From Phaeodactylum tricornutum CCAP 1055/1 (taxonomy: Eukaryota; Bacillariophyta; Bacillariophyceae; Surirellales; Neidiaceae), in contig NC_011678.1 of assembly GCF_000150955.2 (NCBI RefSeq), positions 205,518 to 269,517 of the forward strand: a stretch of 64,000 nt of DNA. Reading direction: 5' to 3'. The notes beneath the pieces were generated by a model. The model saw only the letters and a list, made by a program, of their open reading frames with translations. It was not told the DNA's origin and did not search any database. Numbering within the stretch: position 1 is the stretch's first letter; each line of letters opens with the position of its first letter. This document shows, one piece after another, positions 21,034 through 31,807 of the stretch. The position numbers were made by a program, and so were the translations under genes.

Positions 21034-22545
21034 TTACAACTTTGCCATGACTTCGTCGGCAATGGCGATTGTCTTTTCAATATCTGCATCCGTGTGTGCC
21101 ATACTCATAAAGCCGGCTTCGTATAGGGACGGCGCCAGGTAGACACCCCGTTCCAGCATCATGCGGTGCCATTTGCCAAATTTTTCGCTATCCGACTTGG
21201 CGGCCTCACTGAAATTGGTGACGGGTCCCTTGGTGAAGAACCATCCGAACATACCTCCGGCACACCCGGAAGTAAAGTCGTGGCCGTGTTTTTCGGCGGC
21301 GGCGGCAATGCCGTCGATCAGTTTTTGGGATTTGCGTTCGAGTTCCTCGTGTGTTCCGGGGGCGCTCAGCTTTTTGAGGGTTTCGATGCCCGCCCGCATC
21401 GCGAGGGGGTTGCCGGAGAGAGTTCCGGCCTGGTACATGGGACCGGCCGGGGCGACCATTTCCATGATATCCTTGCGGCCACCGTAGGCTCCGACCGGGA
21501 GTCCACCGCCAATGACCTTGCCCATGGTGGTGACGTCGGGGGTGACGCCAAAGTACTCCTGAGCACCTCCGTAGGCGACGCGGAATCCCGTCATGACTTC
21601 GTCAAAGACGAGCAGGGCGCCGTTTTCGGTGGCCAAATCGCGCAGACCCTGCAAGAACTCCTTGGTGGGCTTGATGAATCCGGAATTGCCCACGACGGGT
21701 TCGAGAATAATGGCGGCAAACTCGTCCTTGTGTTCCTCCAAAATTTTCTTGACCGATTCGAGGTTGTTGTACTCGGCGCAGAAAGTGGCACTGGTGGCAG
21801 CCTTGGGGACCCCGGGTGAATCGGGGAGACCGAGCGTGGCGACGCCGGATCCGGCTTGGACCAAAAATGAATCGGCGTGTCCGTGGTAGCATCCTTCGAA
21901 CTTGATGACCTTTTCCCGACCCGTGTGTGCGCGGACCAAACGAATCATTCCCATGCAGGCTTCGGTACCAGAGTTGGTGAATCGCACCATTTCTACGGAA
22001 GGCACGGCGGCAATGACGGCTTTGGCGAGCTCGTTCTCCAAGGGACAGGGGGCACCGAAGGAAGTTCCCTTGGCCATGGTTTCGGTAATGGCGGCGAGGA
22101 CGTCGTCATCGGCGTGTCCGAGAATAGCCGGTCCCCAGGTTCCGACGTAATCAATGTATTGGTTGCCGTCCACGTCCCAGGCGTAGGCTCCCTTGACCTT
22201 GTCAAAGACAACGGGGTTGCCGCCGACGGACTTGAACGCGCGGACTGGCGACGAAACACCACCGGGCATTAACTGCCAAATACAACAATAACCAAAATCA
22301 AACAAACATGCAAGTCATTCCGTGAGCATCACTATTTTCAGCTCACCAAATAACGTAAAGAGGGAATGGACACGTACAGTTTTGGCTTCGGCAAAGATTT
22401 CTTCGCTTTTGGTAAAGGTGTAGGTATCCGAAACAGCGCTGTGCAACGAGGAACTCCCGGCCCGGGCCAAGGCCTGGTGCGGGACAAAGGCCGACGACGC
22501 GACAGCCGTAAAAACCAAAACAGAAGAGGCGAGAGCGAATTTCAT
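21034..22545 (-). CDS. GSA1: Glutamate-1-semialdehyde 2,1-aminomutase, plastid, one intron
   Basis: PLP enzyme that makes 5-aminolevulinate for chlorophyll and haem. Minus-strand exons 22545-22378 and 22272-21034 (105-nt intron, GTACGT...TGGCAG, phase 0) give 468 aa. Exon 1 encodes [22 protein letters not shown], a signal peptide with an ASAFAP-type plastid motif, and a short transit region. Exon 2 starts [13 protein letters not shown], the conserved enzyme start. [40 protein letters not shown] and [18 protein letters not shown] (PLP Lys) follow. The length of the mature part is normal. The catalytic domain is almost entirely in the second exon, and the intron sits at the targeting/catalytic boundary. 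Confidence 0.96.
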
Positions 22546-23496
22546 AATGAGACTATATAGTATACGACTGGGATGGTTACAGTAGAAGGACCGTGATGTG
22601 TGTGTATGTGTGATAGGGAGAGATCTCGTCGTCGAACGTGAACCATCTCTTTTCCTTGGAATCGTCGTTTTCCGGACCCCAAGTTGAAGTCGTTTGCGGG
22701 GGCCGGAGATCCAAAAATCCAAGGGACGATCCGTAGTCTAGCTAGCTAGCTAGAGTAGCTAGTAGTTCTGAGGAGAAAACCCTCACCCATTCTCACGTTC
22801 TGACTGTGTGACGTACATTCTCGGTGGGGTTCCACCTGTGTACCGCTCACGCAACGTAGGTAGTCTACACGTCAATTCTTCTGGTTCATTTTTATCAAGT
22901 TGACCTTTCAGATATTCCGAATTCCTCAACACTAGTATGGTCACTGTGTGTGATTGACAGACGGACGAGAAACGGAAATCGTACAGACTAACAAGAGGAA
23001 ACCTAGACAGTGAACGCCAACGCGAATTGCTTCTGTGCTACCTCTAAGACTAATCCATGACACTTACCGACTCCCTTTCATTGGATGATCCTGTCCCCGA
23101 GTCCCTCTGACTCTGAACACGTATCATTCGGCTGACGGTCAAGAGGAGAGCTTGCTCTTTCCCACTTTCCTCATGTGAGACATGTCCCTTTCTACCAGAC
23201 ATGTCACACTTGAATGCCAACCTGGAGAAGCTTCGGACCGTGCCAGGCTTTGAAAGGCGTACGGCACGGGACAGTCGAGCTAGTAGCGAGACCGCACCCG
23301 CGTATATTTCCTCCCTCCCCCTCCCCCAACCCTCGAACGGATTGTCCATGTATTCACAGTCACACACACCGCTACCTTTCACAATCACTCCTTCCACAAC
23401 AAACGGACGAGACGAGAGAAAGACACCTTCCACAACATCGTCCAGACGTCTACCATAGACAGTAGTTCGGTTCCAAACACTGGATTGCGGTACGAC
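22546..23496. promoter_or_regulatory. Divergent upstream region of GSA aminomutase and LUC7-like genes
   Basis: About 950 nt. Contains a short CTAG-rich tandem (GCTAGCTAGCTAG near 22740), a minus-strand CACAGTCA octamer at 22801-22808 (256 nt before the GSA ATG) and a plus-strand copy at 23355-23362 (135 nt before the LUC7 ATG). ORFs here carry no recognisable motif. Confidence 0.5.
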
Positions 23497-24918
23497 ATGG
23501 CGGCGGAAGAGGCTCGTCAGATGCTGGACGCGCTCATGGGCGGCGACCGGAACGCCCCGCTGCCACCGGGAGCGGCGGTACCACGACGGGGCGGTCGCGG
23601 CGGTGGCGACCTGTTGTTGCTACCGGGCAAAAAGGCCCGATCCTGTTACGATCCGGACATTGATCCGCTGTACACGGCTTGGGGAGTGGACGTCTTTGAA
23701 CTCTTCGTCAACACCAAATCCGATTTGGGCGTCACCAATCCCTACGTCGCCGACCCCGACGCCCACGCGGAATACAAGGCTCTGCCACCGGCAGAGCAAG
23801 CGAGACTCGGTTACGACTACTTTCTCTTTCAGAAATTGTCCGAACTCACTCGTCAGTGTGATCGTGTCGTGTCCCGGAACAAGGAAAAGCTGCGGCAGGA
23901 AATTGCGCGCAAACAGTCCCAATCCTCGCAAGCGGCGGTGGATTACGTGGAAAACGTCGATCCGCAAGCGGTCGAGTTGCTGGCGCGGAATATTATACAA
24001 AAAGAAGACATGGAAGTTGAACTCGCTAACCGGTTGGGGGAGTTGGATGCCCTGGTCGCCAAAGAAACCACGGCGAAAACGGAACTCGGAGATCTCTTCC
24101 AAAAGCCGAAACAGTCGGACGTAGAGCCCACACCCGCCGTGGAAGAATCGGGAGTCATCGGCAACAACAAGGTTAAAGAGGAACAAAATGGAGATTCTGC
24201 GGAAGCCGCACCCGAATCCGAACCGCAACAGCACAATGAATCGGATGCAGAAACAAAAGTAGAGCCCGAGGTCAAAAGAGAAGACGAGAGTGTCAAGGAT
24301 GAGGAGGAGAAACCCTTGCCCGACGCTGCAGTCCCGCTACCGACACCACCGGTGGATCCAGAGTTGCAAGCCCTCCAACTCCAGCTCGGTCGCGTCACGC
24401 TTGACAAACAAAAGACACTATATGATCTCGCCCGCCTCGTGGCTCGCTTGGCCGCCCTGGAAGAATCCGTCGAGTCGCAAACCCGTCAGCTGAATTACGT
24501 CCGGTCCGATATTTCTACCGACAAGACCGTGTGCGAAGTTTCGGGCAACTTCATGTCAGCCCGGGATGCGGATGAACGCATCGCGGCGCATTACGCAGGC
24601 AAACAGTACGTGGGGTGGAAACTAGTGCGGGACAAATTGGCGAGTATGATTCAGCAATACGGACGATACGGACCGCCGCCACCGTCCTCGCGGGGTCCTC
24701 CGCCACCGTCGGCGATGAACGCGGGCCCTGCGTTCAGTGGCGGACGCGGTGGAGCAGCCCCACCTCCTTCACGGGGACACGGATCTTCGGATGGTGGTGA
24801 TCGAGGCTTTCGGGATCGGGGTGGCTCTGGTGGTTTCGGACGCGGTGGTGGGGGCTATCAAGATCGGGGTCGTCCGGCAATGGGTGGGCCACCGCCTCGC
24901 GGCAATTGGCGAAGGTAA
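23497..24918 (+). CDS. LUC7-like U1 snRNP protein with degenerate zinc fingers and an RGG tail
   Basis: 473 aa from the ATG at 23497. LUC7 proteins are U1 snRNP components that help select 5' splice sites. The start, AEEARQMLDALMGGDR, matches the family N-terminus. TKSDLG corresponds to the MDLGEC segment of the first finger, LTRQCDRVV to ECDRRTE, and VCEVSGNFMSARDADERIAAHYAGK to the second finger. Key zinc ligands are lost: the second Cys of CxxC is Ser in CEVS, the last His is Tyr (KQYVGW versus KxHxGF), and the first finger lacks the CC and the GEC Cys. A long acidic linker and coiled coils separate the two regions. The C-terminus is Pro- and RGG-rich instead of the usual RS domain. It is a single exon. 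Confidence 0.75.
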   Translation: MAAEEARQMLDALMGGDRNAPLPPGAAVPRRGGRGGGDLLLLPGKKARSCYDPDIDPLYTAWGVDVFELFVNTKSDLGVTNPYVADPDAHAEYKALPPAEQARLGYDYFLFQKLSELTRQCDRVVSRNKEKLRQEIARKQSQSSQAAVDYVENVDPQAVELLARNIIQKEDMEVELANRLGELDALVAKETTAKTELGDLFQKPKQSDVEPTPAVEESGVIGNNKVKEEQNGDSAEAAPESEPQQHNESDAETKVEPEVKREDESVKDEEEKPLPDAAVPLPTPPVDPELQALQLQLGRVTLDKQKTLYDLARLVARLAALEESVESQTRQLNYVRSDISTDKTVCEVSGNFMSARDADERIAAHYAGKQYVGWKLVRDKLASMIQQYGRYGPPPPSSRGPPPPSAMNAGPAFSGGRGGAAPPPSRGHGSSDGGDRGFRDRGGSGGFGRGGGGYQDRGRPAMGGPPPRGNWRR

Positions 24919-25080
24919 AAGATAGCTAGCTCCCGGAATAACATGGGTAAAGATATTTACCAAGGAACGACTGTGCTAGTGCATACTACCTAGTCGTCGA
25001 TCGATACACCGTGTTTGCATCTGTGTACAGAAAAGATTCGGAATTTGCTCGAACCGTGGCACGTCATTCCCATATTCGAC
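24919..25080. other. Short convergent spacer
   Basis: 162 nt between the stop codons of the LUC7-like and lumen-protein genes; the 3' UTRs probably abut or overlap. Confidence 0.5.
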
Positions 25081-26104
25081 CTATTCCGTGCGTTTCATCT
25101 CCAAGGTATAATCTTGAATCGAGACGGCTCGATTACGTGCCTCAAAGTACAGTTTATCCGACTGCGCGTTGAGGTATCCGACGATCCGCAGTTTCCCCCG
25201 CACCCGTCCTTCGCCCAGTCGCTCGAACTTCCAAACAAGTTCGGAATCAGTAAAGACGGGAGGGGCCGTACTCTGATTGGTGAGGGCAAAGATAGCGCGA
25301 TTGCCTTCGACGCCAATCCAGGAGGTTGGACTGACACGTTCGGCTGCGTGCATCGTCACGAAGGTTTTTTGCGCAGCCGGTCCCTTGAACCGCACCACAA
25401 CGGTGGGAAGGGGATCCTGGACGGTACCGCCGAGCGCCAGGACGGTGGCGCGGTTGGCCGCCGCGACGTCGGCGTAGTCCGCACTCGCCACAACGACCCG
25501 TCCGGCAAAGGCGTCGAGGCGGTGAATGGCGTTGTAGACGCGGTCTTCGGCAATACCCCACGGTGTGGGGCTGTAGCGTAACGAGAGTCTGACGGGTTGG
25601 CCTGAGGCGCGATCGCGATTCGGCCAAGGATTGTTCGGCAATCGCCACGTCTCCGTTGGGTCCGCCGAGAAACTTGGCGCCGAGCGGCGCTTGAACGTTC
25701 ACGAGAGTCTGTGTGACATCCCAAGTGCCCTCCAAAAAGTCGGGGTAGTACGTGTTGTCCACACTGCCGGTGCGTTCGGACAGTCCCGTGAGGGGGAGTT
25801 GTTGGAGGATGTCCCGTTCCAGACGGGTTTCTAAGGCGCTGAGAGTTGCCAAAGATTCACCACTTTTGGTCGACACCGCGTGTGTTGATGTGGGGAGGAC
25901 CCAAGAGGGCACCGAGGCGACCGCTGTACCCACGAAAAGGTTGGCGCCGTGACGGGACAAAAACGAACGACGACTCCATCCGACGATTCGATCAGGACGG
26001 GGAGCCGGACTCACAGTCAACGCATCTCCAACCACTGCCGCCACAATCCAGCAGTTGTAAATCACTGTCAACGGGCATTCTAGTAACCTTTTCCGTCTCG
26101 ACAT
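25081..26104 (-). CDS. DUF6816-like thylakoid-lumen protein, apparent frameshift near 25600
   Basis: From the ATG at 26104 the frame encodes a hydrophobic signal region, then SRRSFLSRHGANLFVG..., a twin-arginine signal ending near STHA. This suggests ER/plastid import followed by Tat transport into the lumen. The mature part has YYPDFLEGTWDVTQTLVN and VAIAEQSLAESRSRL. Homology-like sequence then continues in another frame: GQPVRLSLRYSPTPWGIAEDR, then KTFVTMHAAERVSPTSW and DYTLEMKRTE, ending at 25081. The two frames overlap for about 400 nt, and the switch falls near 25600-25606. A one-base sequencing or assembly error is the simplest reading, since both halves look conserved; a true pseudogene is possible. 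The family, known from cyanobacteria and plastids, has no established function that I can name. Confidence 0.6.
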
Positions 26105-26576
26105 GGTCGTTTCCCGAACACTGATTCCCTAATTTTTGGATGTAGCTCCGAATGTCGGTATTTCTCTTGTATCTGACACCTCGACTAGAGAGCTGGTATA
26201 CTTATTCGAATGATAAGATGACACACTGTAAATAGATATTTTGAAACGCAGAGGCAAAGAAGGACAGATTTCTCTCACTGTCATTCGTTGCAATTAAGTA
26301 GTATTCGATACAATTCAGAAAATTGAGACTACACATAAGCATATCTCACATGGCAGACATTGTATCGACAAAAATTTACATCCGATCAGTTTGCCTCGAA
26401 AGCTGGATCGTTGCTTGGATCCGGATCGGACTGGGTTGTCCGGTTCATTCGCATTGTCCGACGCTTTCATGGGACGACTCGATTCAATTTATAGACACGC
26501 CAATACACTCTCTGTCCTACCGCTCTCCACTCGCCTTTAATTCCGACAATTCAAACGAGTTCCTCTTATTCCGAAC
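26105..26576. promoter_or_regulatory. Divergent promoter region, lumen protein / transaldolase
   Basis: 472 nt between two start codons; AT-rich with no coding signal. It includes CTCACTGTCATTCG at 26274-26287, a near variant of the CACAGTCA motif. Confidence 0.4.
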
Positions 26577-27377
26577 ATGGCGATATCCCGCAGTCGTCGA
26601 CGTTCGAACGGTCTAGGCATTGTCTTGGTGTGGACGATCTTTATTTCTGCCGTGTGGGGTTGGACGCCACCATTGCGGGGTTCGTCGCGACTTTTTTTAG
26701 ATTCGGCCGATCCTAACGTTTGGAATGAGATTCTACCGACAGGGATGTTTTACGGGATTACCACGAATCCTACCCTGTTGGAACGGAGCAACCAACCCTG
26801 CACGGTCGCCAATCTTCAGCGCCTGGCCAACCTCGCCTTGCGGCCACCGACTCCCGACGGCTTCGCCGTTGAAGAATTCATGTGTCAAGCCTGGGGAGAG
26901 ACGGTAGAGGAATTGTACACGGTAGGGATGCAATTGACGGACGACCAACGTGTGGTGGACCAGGATCGGATCGTCGTCAAGGTGCCCGTCACCTTTTACG
27001 GCACGCAAGCGGCCGCCAAATTGATCCGCGCTGGTCGTCGCGTCTGTTTGACGGCGTGCTACGACCCCTCCCAGGTACTCATTGCGGCCAATCTGGGCGC
27101 AGATTACCTGGCCCCCTACGTGGGACGCATGGACGACACCGGCCGGAACGGTGCCGCCGAAGTTTCCGCCATGTTGGAAATGGTGGATGGCCTCCAGGCG
27201 GATACCCGCATTCTCGTGGCGTCCGTACGTGACGTGCTGGTCTGGAAGGAATTGGCGGCCGAAGGCTGTGATACCTTCACCGTCGCGCCCGAAGTGGTCG
27301 CTCAATTGTTCCGGGAGCCGTTGACGGACGAAGCCGCAGCGGTGTTTCAGGCCGCCGCGTGGCGGAATGCGCGGTGA
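26577..27377 (+). CDS. Transaldolase-family enzyme (small, TalC/FSA-like), signal peptide
   Basis: 266 aa from the ATG at 26577. LFLDSADPNVWNE, GITTNPTLLER and the Schiff-base Lys in DRIVVKVPVT are the three family hallmarks. CLTACYDPSQVLIAANLGADYLAPYVGRM and ILVASVRD follow. The size and motif set fit the short transaldolase/fructose-6-phosphate aldolase class, not the ~330-aa classical transaldolases. The N-terminus has a basic start and a hydrophobic segment (GIVLVWTIFISAVWGW) that looks like a signal peptide, so import into the plastid or endomembrane is likely. A plastid role would link the Calvin cycle and pentose phosphate flux; this is inference. It is a single exon. Confidence 0.87.
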   Translation: MAISRSRRRSNGLGIVLVWTIFISAVWGWTPPLRGSSRLFLDSADPNVWNEILPTGMFYGITTNPTLLERSNQPCTVANLQRLANLALRPPTPDGFAVEEFMCQAWGETVEELYTVGMQLTDDQRVVDQDRIVVKVPVTFYGTQAAAKLIRAGRRVCLTACYDPSQVLIAANLGADYLAPYVGRMDDTGRNGAAEVSAMLEMVDGLQADTRILVASVRDVLVWKELAAEGCDTFTVAPEVVAQLFREPLTDEAAAVFQAAAWRNAR

Positions 27378-28975
27378 CGAATGCGATGCCGTTTGTGTGT
27401 GCGTGTACGTGTACGTGTACGTATTTTGGGTATGGAGAGGTAAGGGACGCGTCACGACTTTTGCGCGAAAACAGTCGCCTATCTATAGTTACTGCTTATG
27501 TGAAATTGGGTCGGGCATTTCTCTCTCTCTAGCAGACTCTCTAGTAAAGTGAATACCACGCTCTCACAGTGACACTCGCCTGAAGATCAATCTGCGCATC
27601 GAGACGTGTTTTCATCAATTCGTAAAAGTAGAGCCGAGAGGTGCCGGGCAACGTAAGGTTTACGGAGGACTCCCCGTCAAAATCGACTCCGTCCGGTGCC
27701 AATACCGTTCCTCACCCCCCACTCTTCGCAAGAGAGTAGAACCCTTTGGGAATGTATAGGTATCACTATCGGTCGATCGTATTCCACACATGAAATTCCG
27801 TGTGCAACCAAGCTCTTCTCGATACCTAACCATAAAAAAGGACGATTTCGTGTCGTGGGAGAGGGGCAGGAATGGGATTGATCGATCCCGTGAGACAATC
27901 TTGTACTCACGAAATCCGGCGAGGAGCTGACTTAGGTAGTCGCGCTCCTCCTATCCGTGACCTTGTGTCGCCGATTCGCAAGGACACTGTCCTTTTGGTA
28001 AACGATTCAGTCGTACCAGTCCAAATTTACATAGAGTGTATATATCGAACAACTTTGGGTATACATTTACGGTCCGACAATCCCAGGAAACTTCGAAGGA
28101 ATTCACTGCCAGTCCCATCGGCACCTTCCAAAAAGCCGGAGTTGTAGTCTTTTCCATAACTAAAATCTTTACCTATTGGCAGAATAGTACGGTGACAGTT
28201 GGGACATTGTGTGTGCTTCCCGTACTTAGTACATATCGGAGAGTTTCCCCGTGTGGCTCCTCCAACGCCAGCCAGCCGAAGCTGGCCTCGCGTTGAAAAG
28301 TTCGGTCGTCACTTTGGGTACACACGTAGTTCGTTGTTATTAGGTACAGTGAATGCGTCTGTCGGGCGAAAGGATATGTATATGTCGTCCCCTTCTCCCC
28401 CAAAGGGTCAGGCCAGCGCTATAAACGTTTCTCTAGAGTTACAGTTACAGCTAGCTACTAGTATACAGGACACCGTCACCCACGTTGCGGTTGCCCTCCT
28501 CCTGGTACTTTTCCTGTAAGCGTCCCAAGCAAGGTCCACTCTCTCTACCGTAGACGCCCACTACTTGCCGATCTTCTCGGCAACCCAACACAACCGAAGG
28601 GTTCCCCGTTGGATTTTCCTGTCGAGCGAGTTTGTGGAGTTGTTCGTTCTTGCGAACGTCCTTTTCGCGGGTGTCTCCCTTTGTACTAATATACCCGTTG
28701 TAGTCCAATCCAAACACAGGGAAACTCTCTTTGGGGGAAACAGAAAGACTGCTTTTTCCTACTCGCGATTTATTGTTCTGGCGGAACTATTTGGTTTATT
28801 CGTCGGGCCTTACTCTGCAACGTTGCTGCTGTTGTCGGAAGGACAAAAGTCTGCCCACTCCGTTGCTTCCAAACAGTGGATCTACGCGTCTCGATTCATT
28901 GGGTGTCGTATACACACACACGGGTACGCACGCCCGTCTCTCTCTCTCTCGTCTCGCATACCGAACGATCTGTCC
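27378..28975. other. Long intergenic/5' leader region, no supported gene
   Basis: 1.6 kb. Begins with a GTACGTGTACGT-type tandem (27400-27421). The PDZ gene frame is open upstream of its ATG to 28565, but that stretch is not protein-like and includes a CT run just before the start. Other ORFs are short and without motifs. Confidence 0.45.
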
Positions 28976-31417
28976 ATGGGATTCTTTGCCAAACTCTTTC
29001 GCCGCAAAGGCGGCAGTTCCAACAATGACGAGAACGGGGATCCCCGTTCCTTGCGTCGGGCACGCAAGTCCGTCAAGCCCACGGCGTTGCCGTCGTCTCC
29101 CGAAGACGACCACGGAGCCCCGGGTCCCGACGACGCACTCGTCCCCAGCAGTCCCCGCACCGCCGCCGCCACGACACCTCCCGGTCGACATCGACCCGAC
29201 GAAACGCACGGATCGCAACGTCCGTCGACCGGCAATCGTCACGATCGGATCGTCCTCGGGCCCCGTAACGCCGAGGCGTCGCCCGCTGAGTCCAACGGGA
29301 GCTCCGGAACAGGACAGCCGATCGGGAAATACTCCGGACCCGTGGATCTCGACGATACCGACGTGGAAACCGCCGACGAGTCCAACGAGCGGCTGTCCCG
29401 AGCGCATCTGGAACAGTTCGATCTACTGCAGGAACTCACGGGAGAAACGTACCGTAGCAGCAGCAACAACAATAGCACCAAGCTCGACGACAACATCAAT
29501 TTGGCGCACTTTCCAACATTCAACATGACGGAACCCGCGACGACACGCTTTTCCGCCGGCTCCGACACTCTCGTGGACGGCATGGACGACGCCCGCAGTG
29601 ATGCCGAATCGAGCACCTTTAACGTCAGTACGGACGCCGAAGATACGGAATACGAGTCGCTCCGCCGGAGTGGCGTCCTACCCAAGCACTTGCTCGTCAA
29701 CAGGAAGGTCGCGAATCTTTCTCTCGACGAAGACACCTCCGCCGTACAGACCGATGGAGAAACCTCCCTCTTTCCTAATTTGCTCACGGACGACGAAAGC
29801 AATCTGACGGATTCTTCCTTTAGCCCACAACGCAAGCTCGTCAATCTCAAGAAAACTCCCGCATCAAGTTCGCGAATGCAGATTGTCCCGGTCATGTCCA
29901 AGGAAACGAGTCCGACGAGTCCCAACAGCAACAACGACAGCCACACCTCCATGTCCTCGTCGTGGAAAAGCCCCCGCACCAACGGTGACGACGGATTTGG
30001 GTCGAGTACGGTGGTTTCCTTTCCCAATACCTATTCGGGGAGTACACAGACTACCGCTAGCACGTCTCCACGTGTCTTGGACACCGCCAAAAGTGCCGAC
30101 CACACGTCCGACTTTGCTGTGGATCCGTTTGCGGATTTTGCCGATTTCAGTCAAGCCGATTTCAACGGGCAACAGCAGGAAGAAACGCGGCAGAATAATC
30201 AGATTTCTCCTGTGATGAACAAGACCCCGCGACTGTTGGAAGACAGCACTTCGCTCACCGACTTGCTCAGTAAGGCAAAGTCCAAATCGCGTTCGCGTAA
30301 ATCGGGTGACTCCGTCAATTCGGCGCCTGCCATGAGTTCGGCCTTGGTACGCGATCACTACAGCTTGTCGCGTACCAAAAGCTCGAGCCGGACAACGAGC
30401 AAATACTCGGGCACCGAAGTCCGCTCCTCACATGAATCCGGCGCATCAGTTTCGGATATTATCAAAAACCTCGAAGCCACACAACCCACACCAAATTCTC
30501 GTCGCTACCGTGGGGATGCCATGTCGGCGCATTCGCGGGATGCGTCGACCTCGATCCGGTCTACTAAGGAACGCATACGGGCTCGTCGCCGGGGCAACTC
30601 GCGGCGAACCTCGAACGCTGATTCCGACGAAGATTCCGACGGAGACAAGGATAACGACCGCTGGTTGTTCGACGAAGTCGCTGGGGCTCTGGGTCCGCGC
30701 GGCATTGCCGCGGATCTCGAATCCCTCTCCGGTCGCTCCAATCGCTCGCGTTCGTCAGGAGGCGCACGCTCACACAAGTCGCACCGTTCACATCGATCAC
30801 GCTCCTCACGCCGTCTCCTAAAGGGTTCCGGCGAATCGGTGGAATCTCACGGCTCGAGGCGGTCCCGCAGTTCCCGACACTCGCGCTACTCAACCCGCTC
30901 GTACATGTCTCAGATGTCGGAACAATCCCGGAGCGTCGCCAACGACTTATTACGACTCGAAATGCAGCTCGCTATGGTGGGCGAAGGTTCGGCCACCGAG
31001 GACGCTGCCACAAGGCATTCCAACGGTTCGAATCCTCGTCGCCCCGCTCCATCAGCCTCACCGCGCCGGCCTCTGGCCAATACGGCGGCGCCCCGCCGAA
31101 GCAGAGTCACCGTGACGGCGCCGGCCGGAAAACTCGGCATCATTCTCGCCAACAGGTCCGATGCCAAGGGAACGATTGTCTCGGGCGTCCGGACATCCTC
31201 GGTCCTCGTGGAAAAAGTCTCCCCCGGCGATCGCATCGTCGCCATTGACGGAGAGGATGTGTCCCTCATGGCGGTGTCTGAGATTACCACCATAATGGCA
31301 CGCAAGTCCGACTTTGAACGGAGCCTGACTGTTTTAACGACCCCACGGGCCATCAGCGCGGCCATCGATTCGGAAGCAGCCTCTGCATCGTTTCAACAAC
31401 GGTACAATCGCAATTAA
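28976..31417 (+). CDS. Large disordered Ser-rich protein with C-terminal PDZ domain
   Basis: 813 aa from ATG 28976 (MGFFAKLFRRKGG). The first ~690 residues are low-complexity, rich in Ser, Thr, Asp and Arg, with a basic SRSSR/HRSHRS stretch around residues 590-640 and many potential phosphosites (SP, RSxS). A single PDZ domain lies near the end: KLGIILANRSDAKGTIVSGV carries the carboxylate-loop region, then VEKVSPGDRIVAIDGEDVS. PDZ domains bind C-terminal peptides, so a scaffold or adaptor role is likely. A Gly at position 2 followed by FFAKLF and basic residues could favour N-terminal lipidation or membrane binding, but no clear myristoylation consensus is claimed. No transmembrane segment is seen. 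It is a single exon. Confidence 0.75.
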   Translation: MGFFAKLFRRKGGSSNNDENGDPRSLRRARKSVKPTALPSSPEDDHGAPGPDDALVPSSPRTAAATTPPGRHRPDETHGSQRPSTGNRHDRIVLGPRNAEASPAESNGSSGTGQPIGKYSGPVDLDDTDVETADESNERLSRAHLEQFDLLQELTGETYRSSSNNNSTKLDDNINLAHFPTFNMTEPATTRFSAGSDTLVDGMDDARSDAESSTFNVSTDAEDTEYESLRRSGVLPKHLLVNRKVANLSLDEDTSAVQTDGETSLFPNLLTDDESNLTDSSFSPQRKLVNLKKTPASSSRMQIVPVMSKETSPTSPNSNNDSHTSMSSSWKSPRTNGDDGFGSSTVVSFPNTYSGSTQTTASTSPRVLDTAKSADHTSDFAVDPFADFADFSQADFNGQQQEETRQNNQISPVMNKTPRLLEDSTSLTDLLSKAKSKSRSRKSGDSVNSAPAMSSALVRDHYSLSRTKSSSRTTSKYSGTEVRSSHESGASVSDIIKNLEATQPTPNSRRYRGDAMSAHSRDASTSIRSTKERIRARRRGNSRRTSNADSDEDSDGDKDNDRWLFDEVAGALGPRGIAADLESLSGRSNRSRSSGGARSHKSHRSHRSRSSRRLLKGSGESVESHGSRRSRSSRHSRYSTRSYMSQMSEQSRSVANDLLRLEMQLAMVGEGSATEDAATRHSNGSNPRRPAPSASPRRPLANTAAPRRSRVTVTAPAGKLGIILANRSDAKGTIVSGVRTSSVLVEKVSPGDRIVAIDGEDVSLMAVSEITTIMARKSDFERSLTVLTTPRAISAAIDSEAASASFQQRYNRN

Positions 31418-31807
31418 TCGTGGTGGCTTTTCGCCAGACAATAGTCAAACAACAATTCGCACGCGTGGACCGCACCCTGCTTTTTACCATTTGGGAGGCT
31501 CGTTGGGATCCACCCAGATTTACACCTATAATTGCAGAACGAGCGAATAAGGGATACTCCACAACGAAATTCGTTCTGAGACTAAAACATGTTTTTGTAG
31601 CACAGCGTCTTTTGCTGGAAGCCCTTATAATAGCTAGCGTAAAGGCGTTCCGCTTCCAACGAAACGGCATTTTCCCAGAATGTGCGTGCTACTATAGGAC
31701 TCTATAGTTTCATATCGTTAAGGGACGTAGGGTTTATTGATGCTAGTGTTATAGGGTGATGGTCAATAGATTGATGGACACATCGATACGGGATCCATCC
31801 AAAATAA
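31418..31807. other. Convergent intergenic region
   Basis: 390 nt between the PDZ and 479-aa-protein stop codons. Nothing recognised. Confidence 0.45.

Noticed and set aside
21166-21819. 217-codon ORF antisense to GSA aminomutase
   Set aside because: Mirror of a highly biased coding sequence with no independent evidence.
28565-28975. N-terminal extension of the PDZ protein
   Set aside because: Upstream codons lack an ATG at their start and translate low-complexity leader with a CT run; the ATG at 28976 is preferred.
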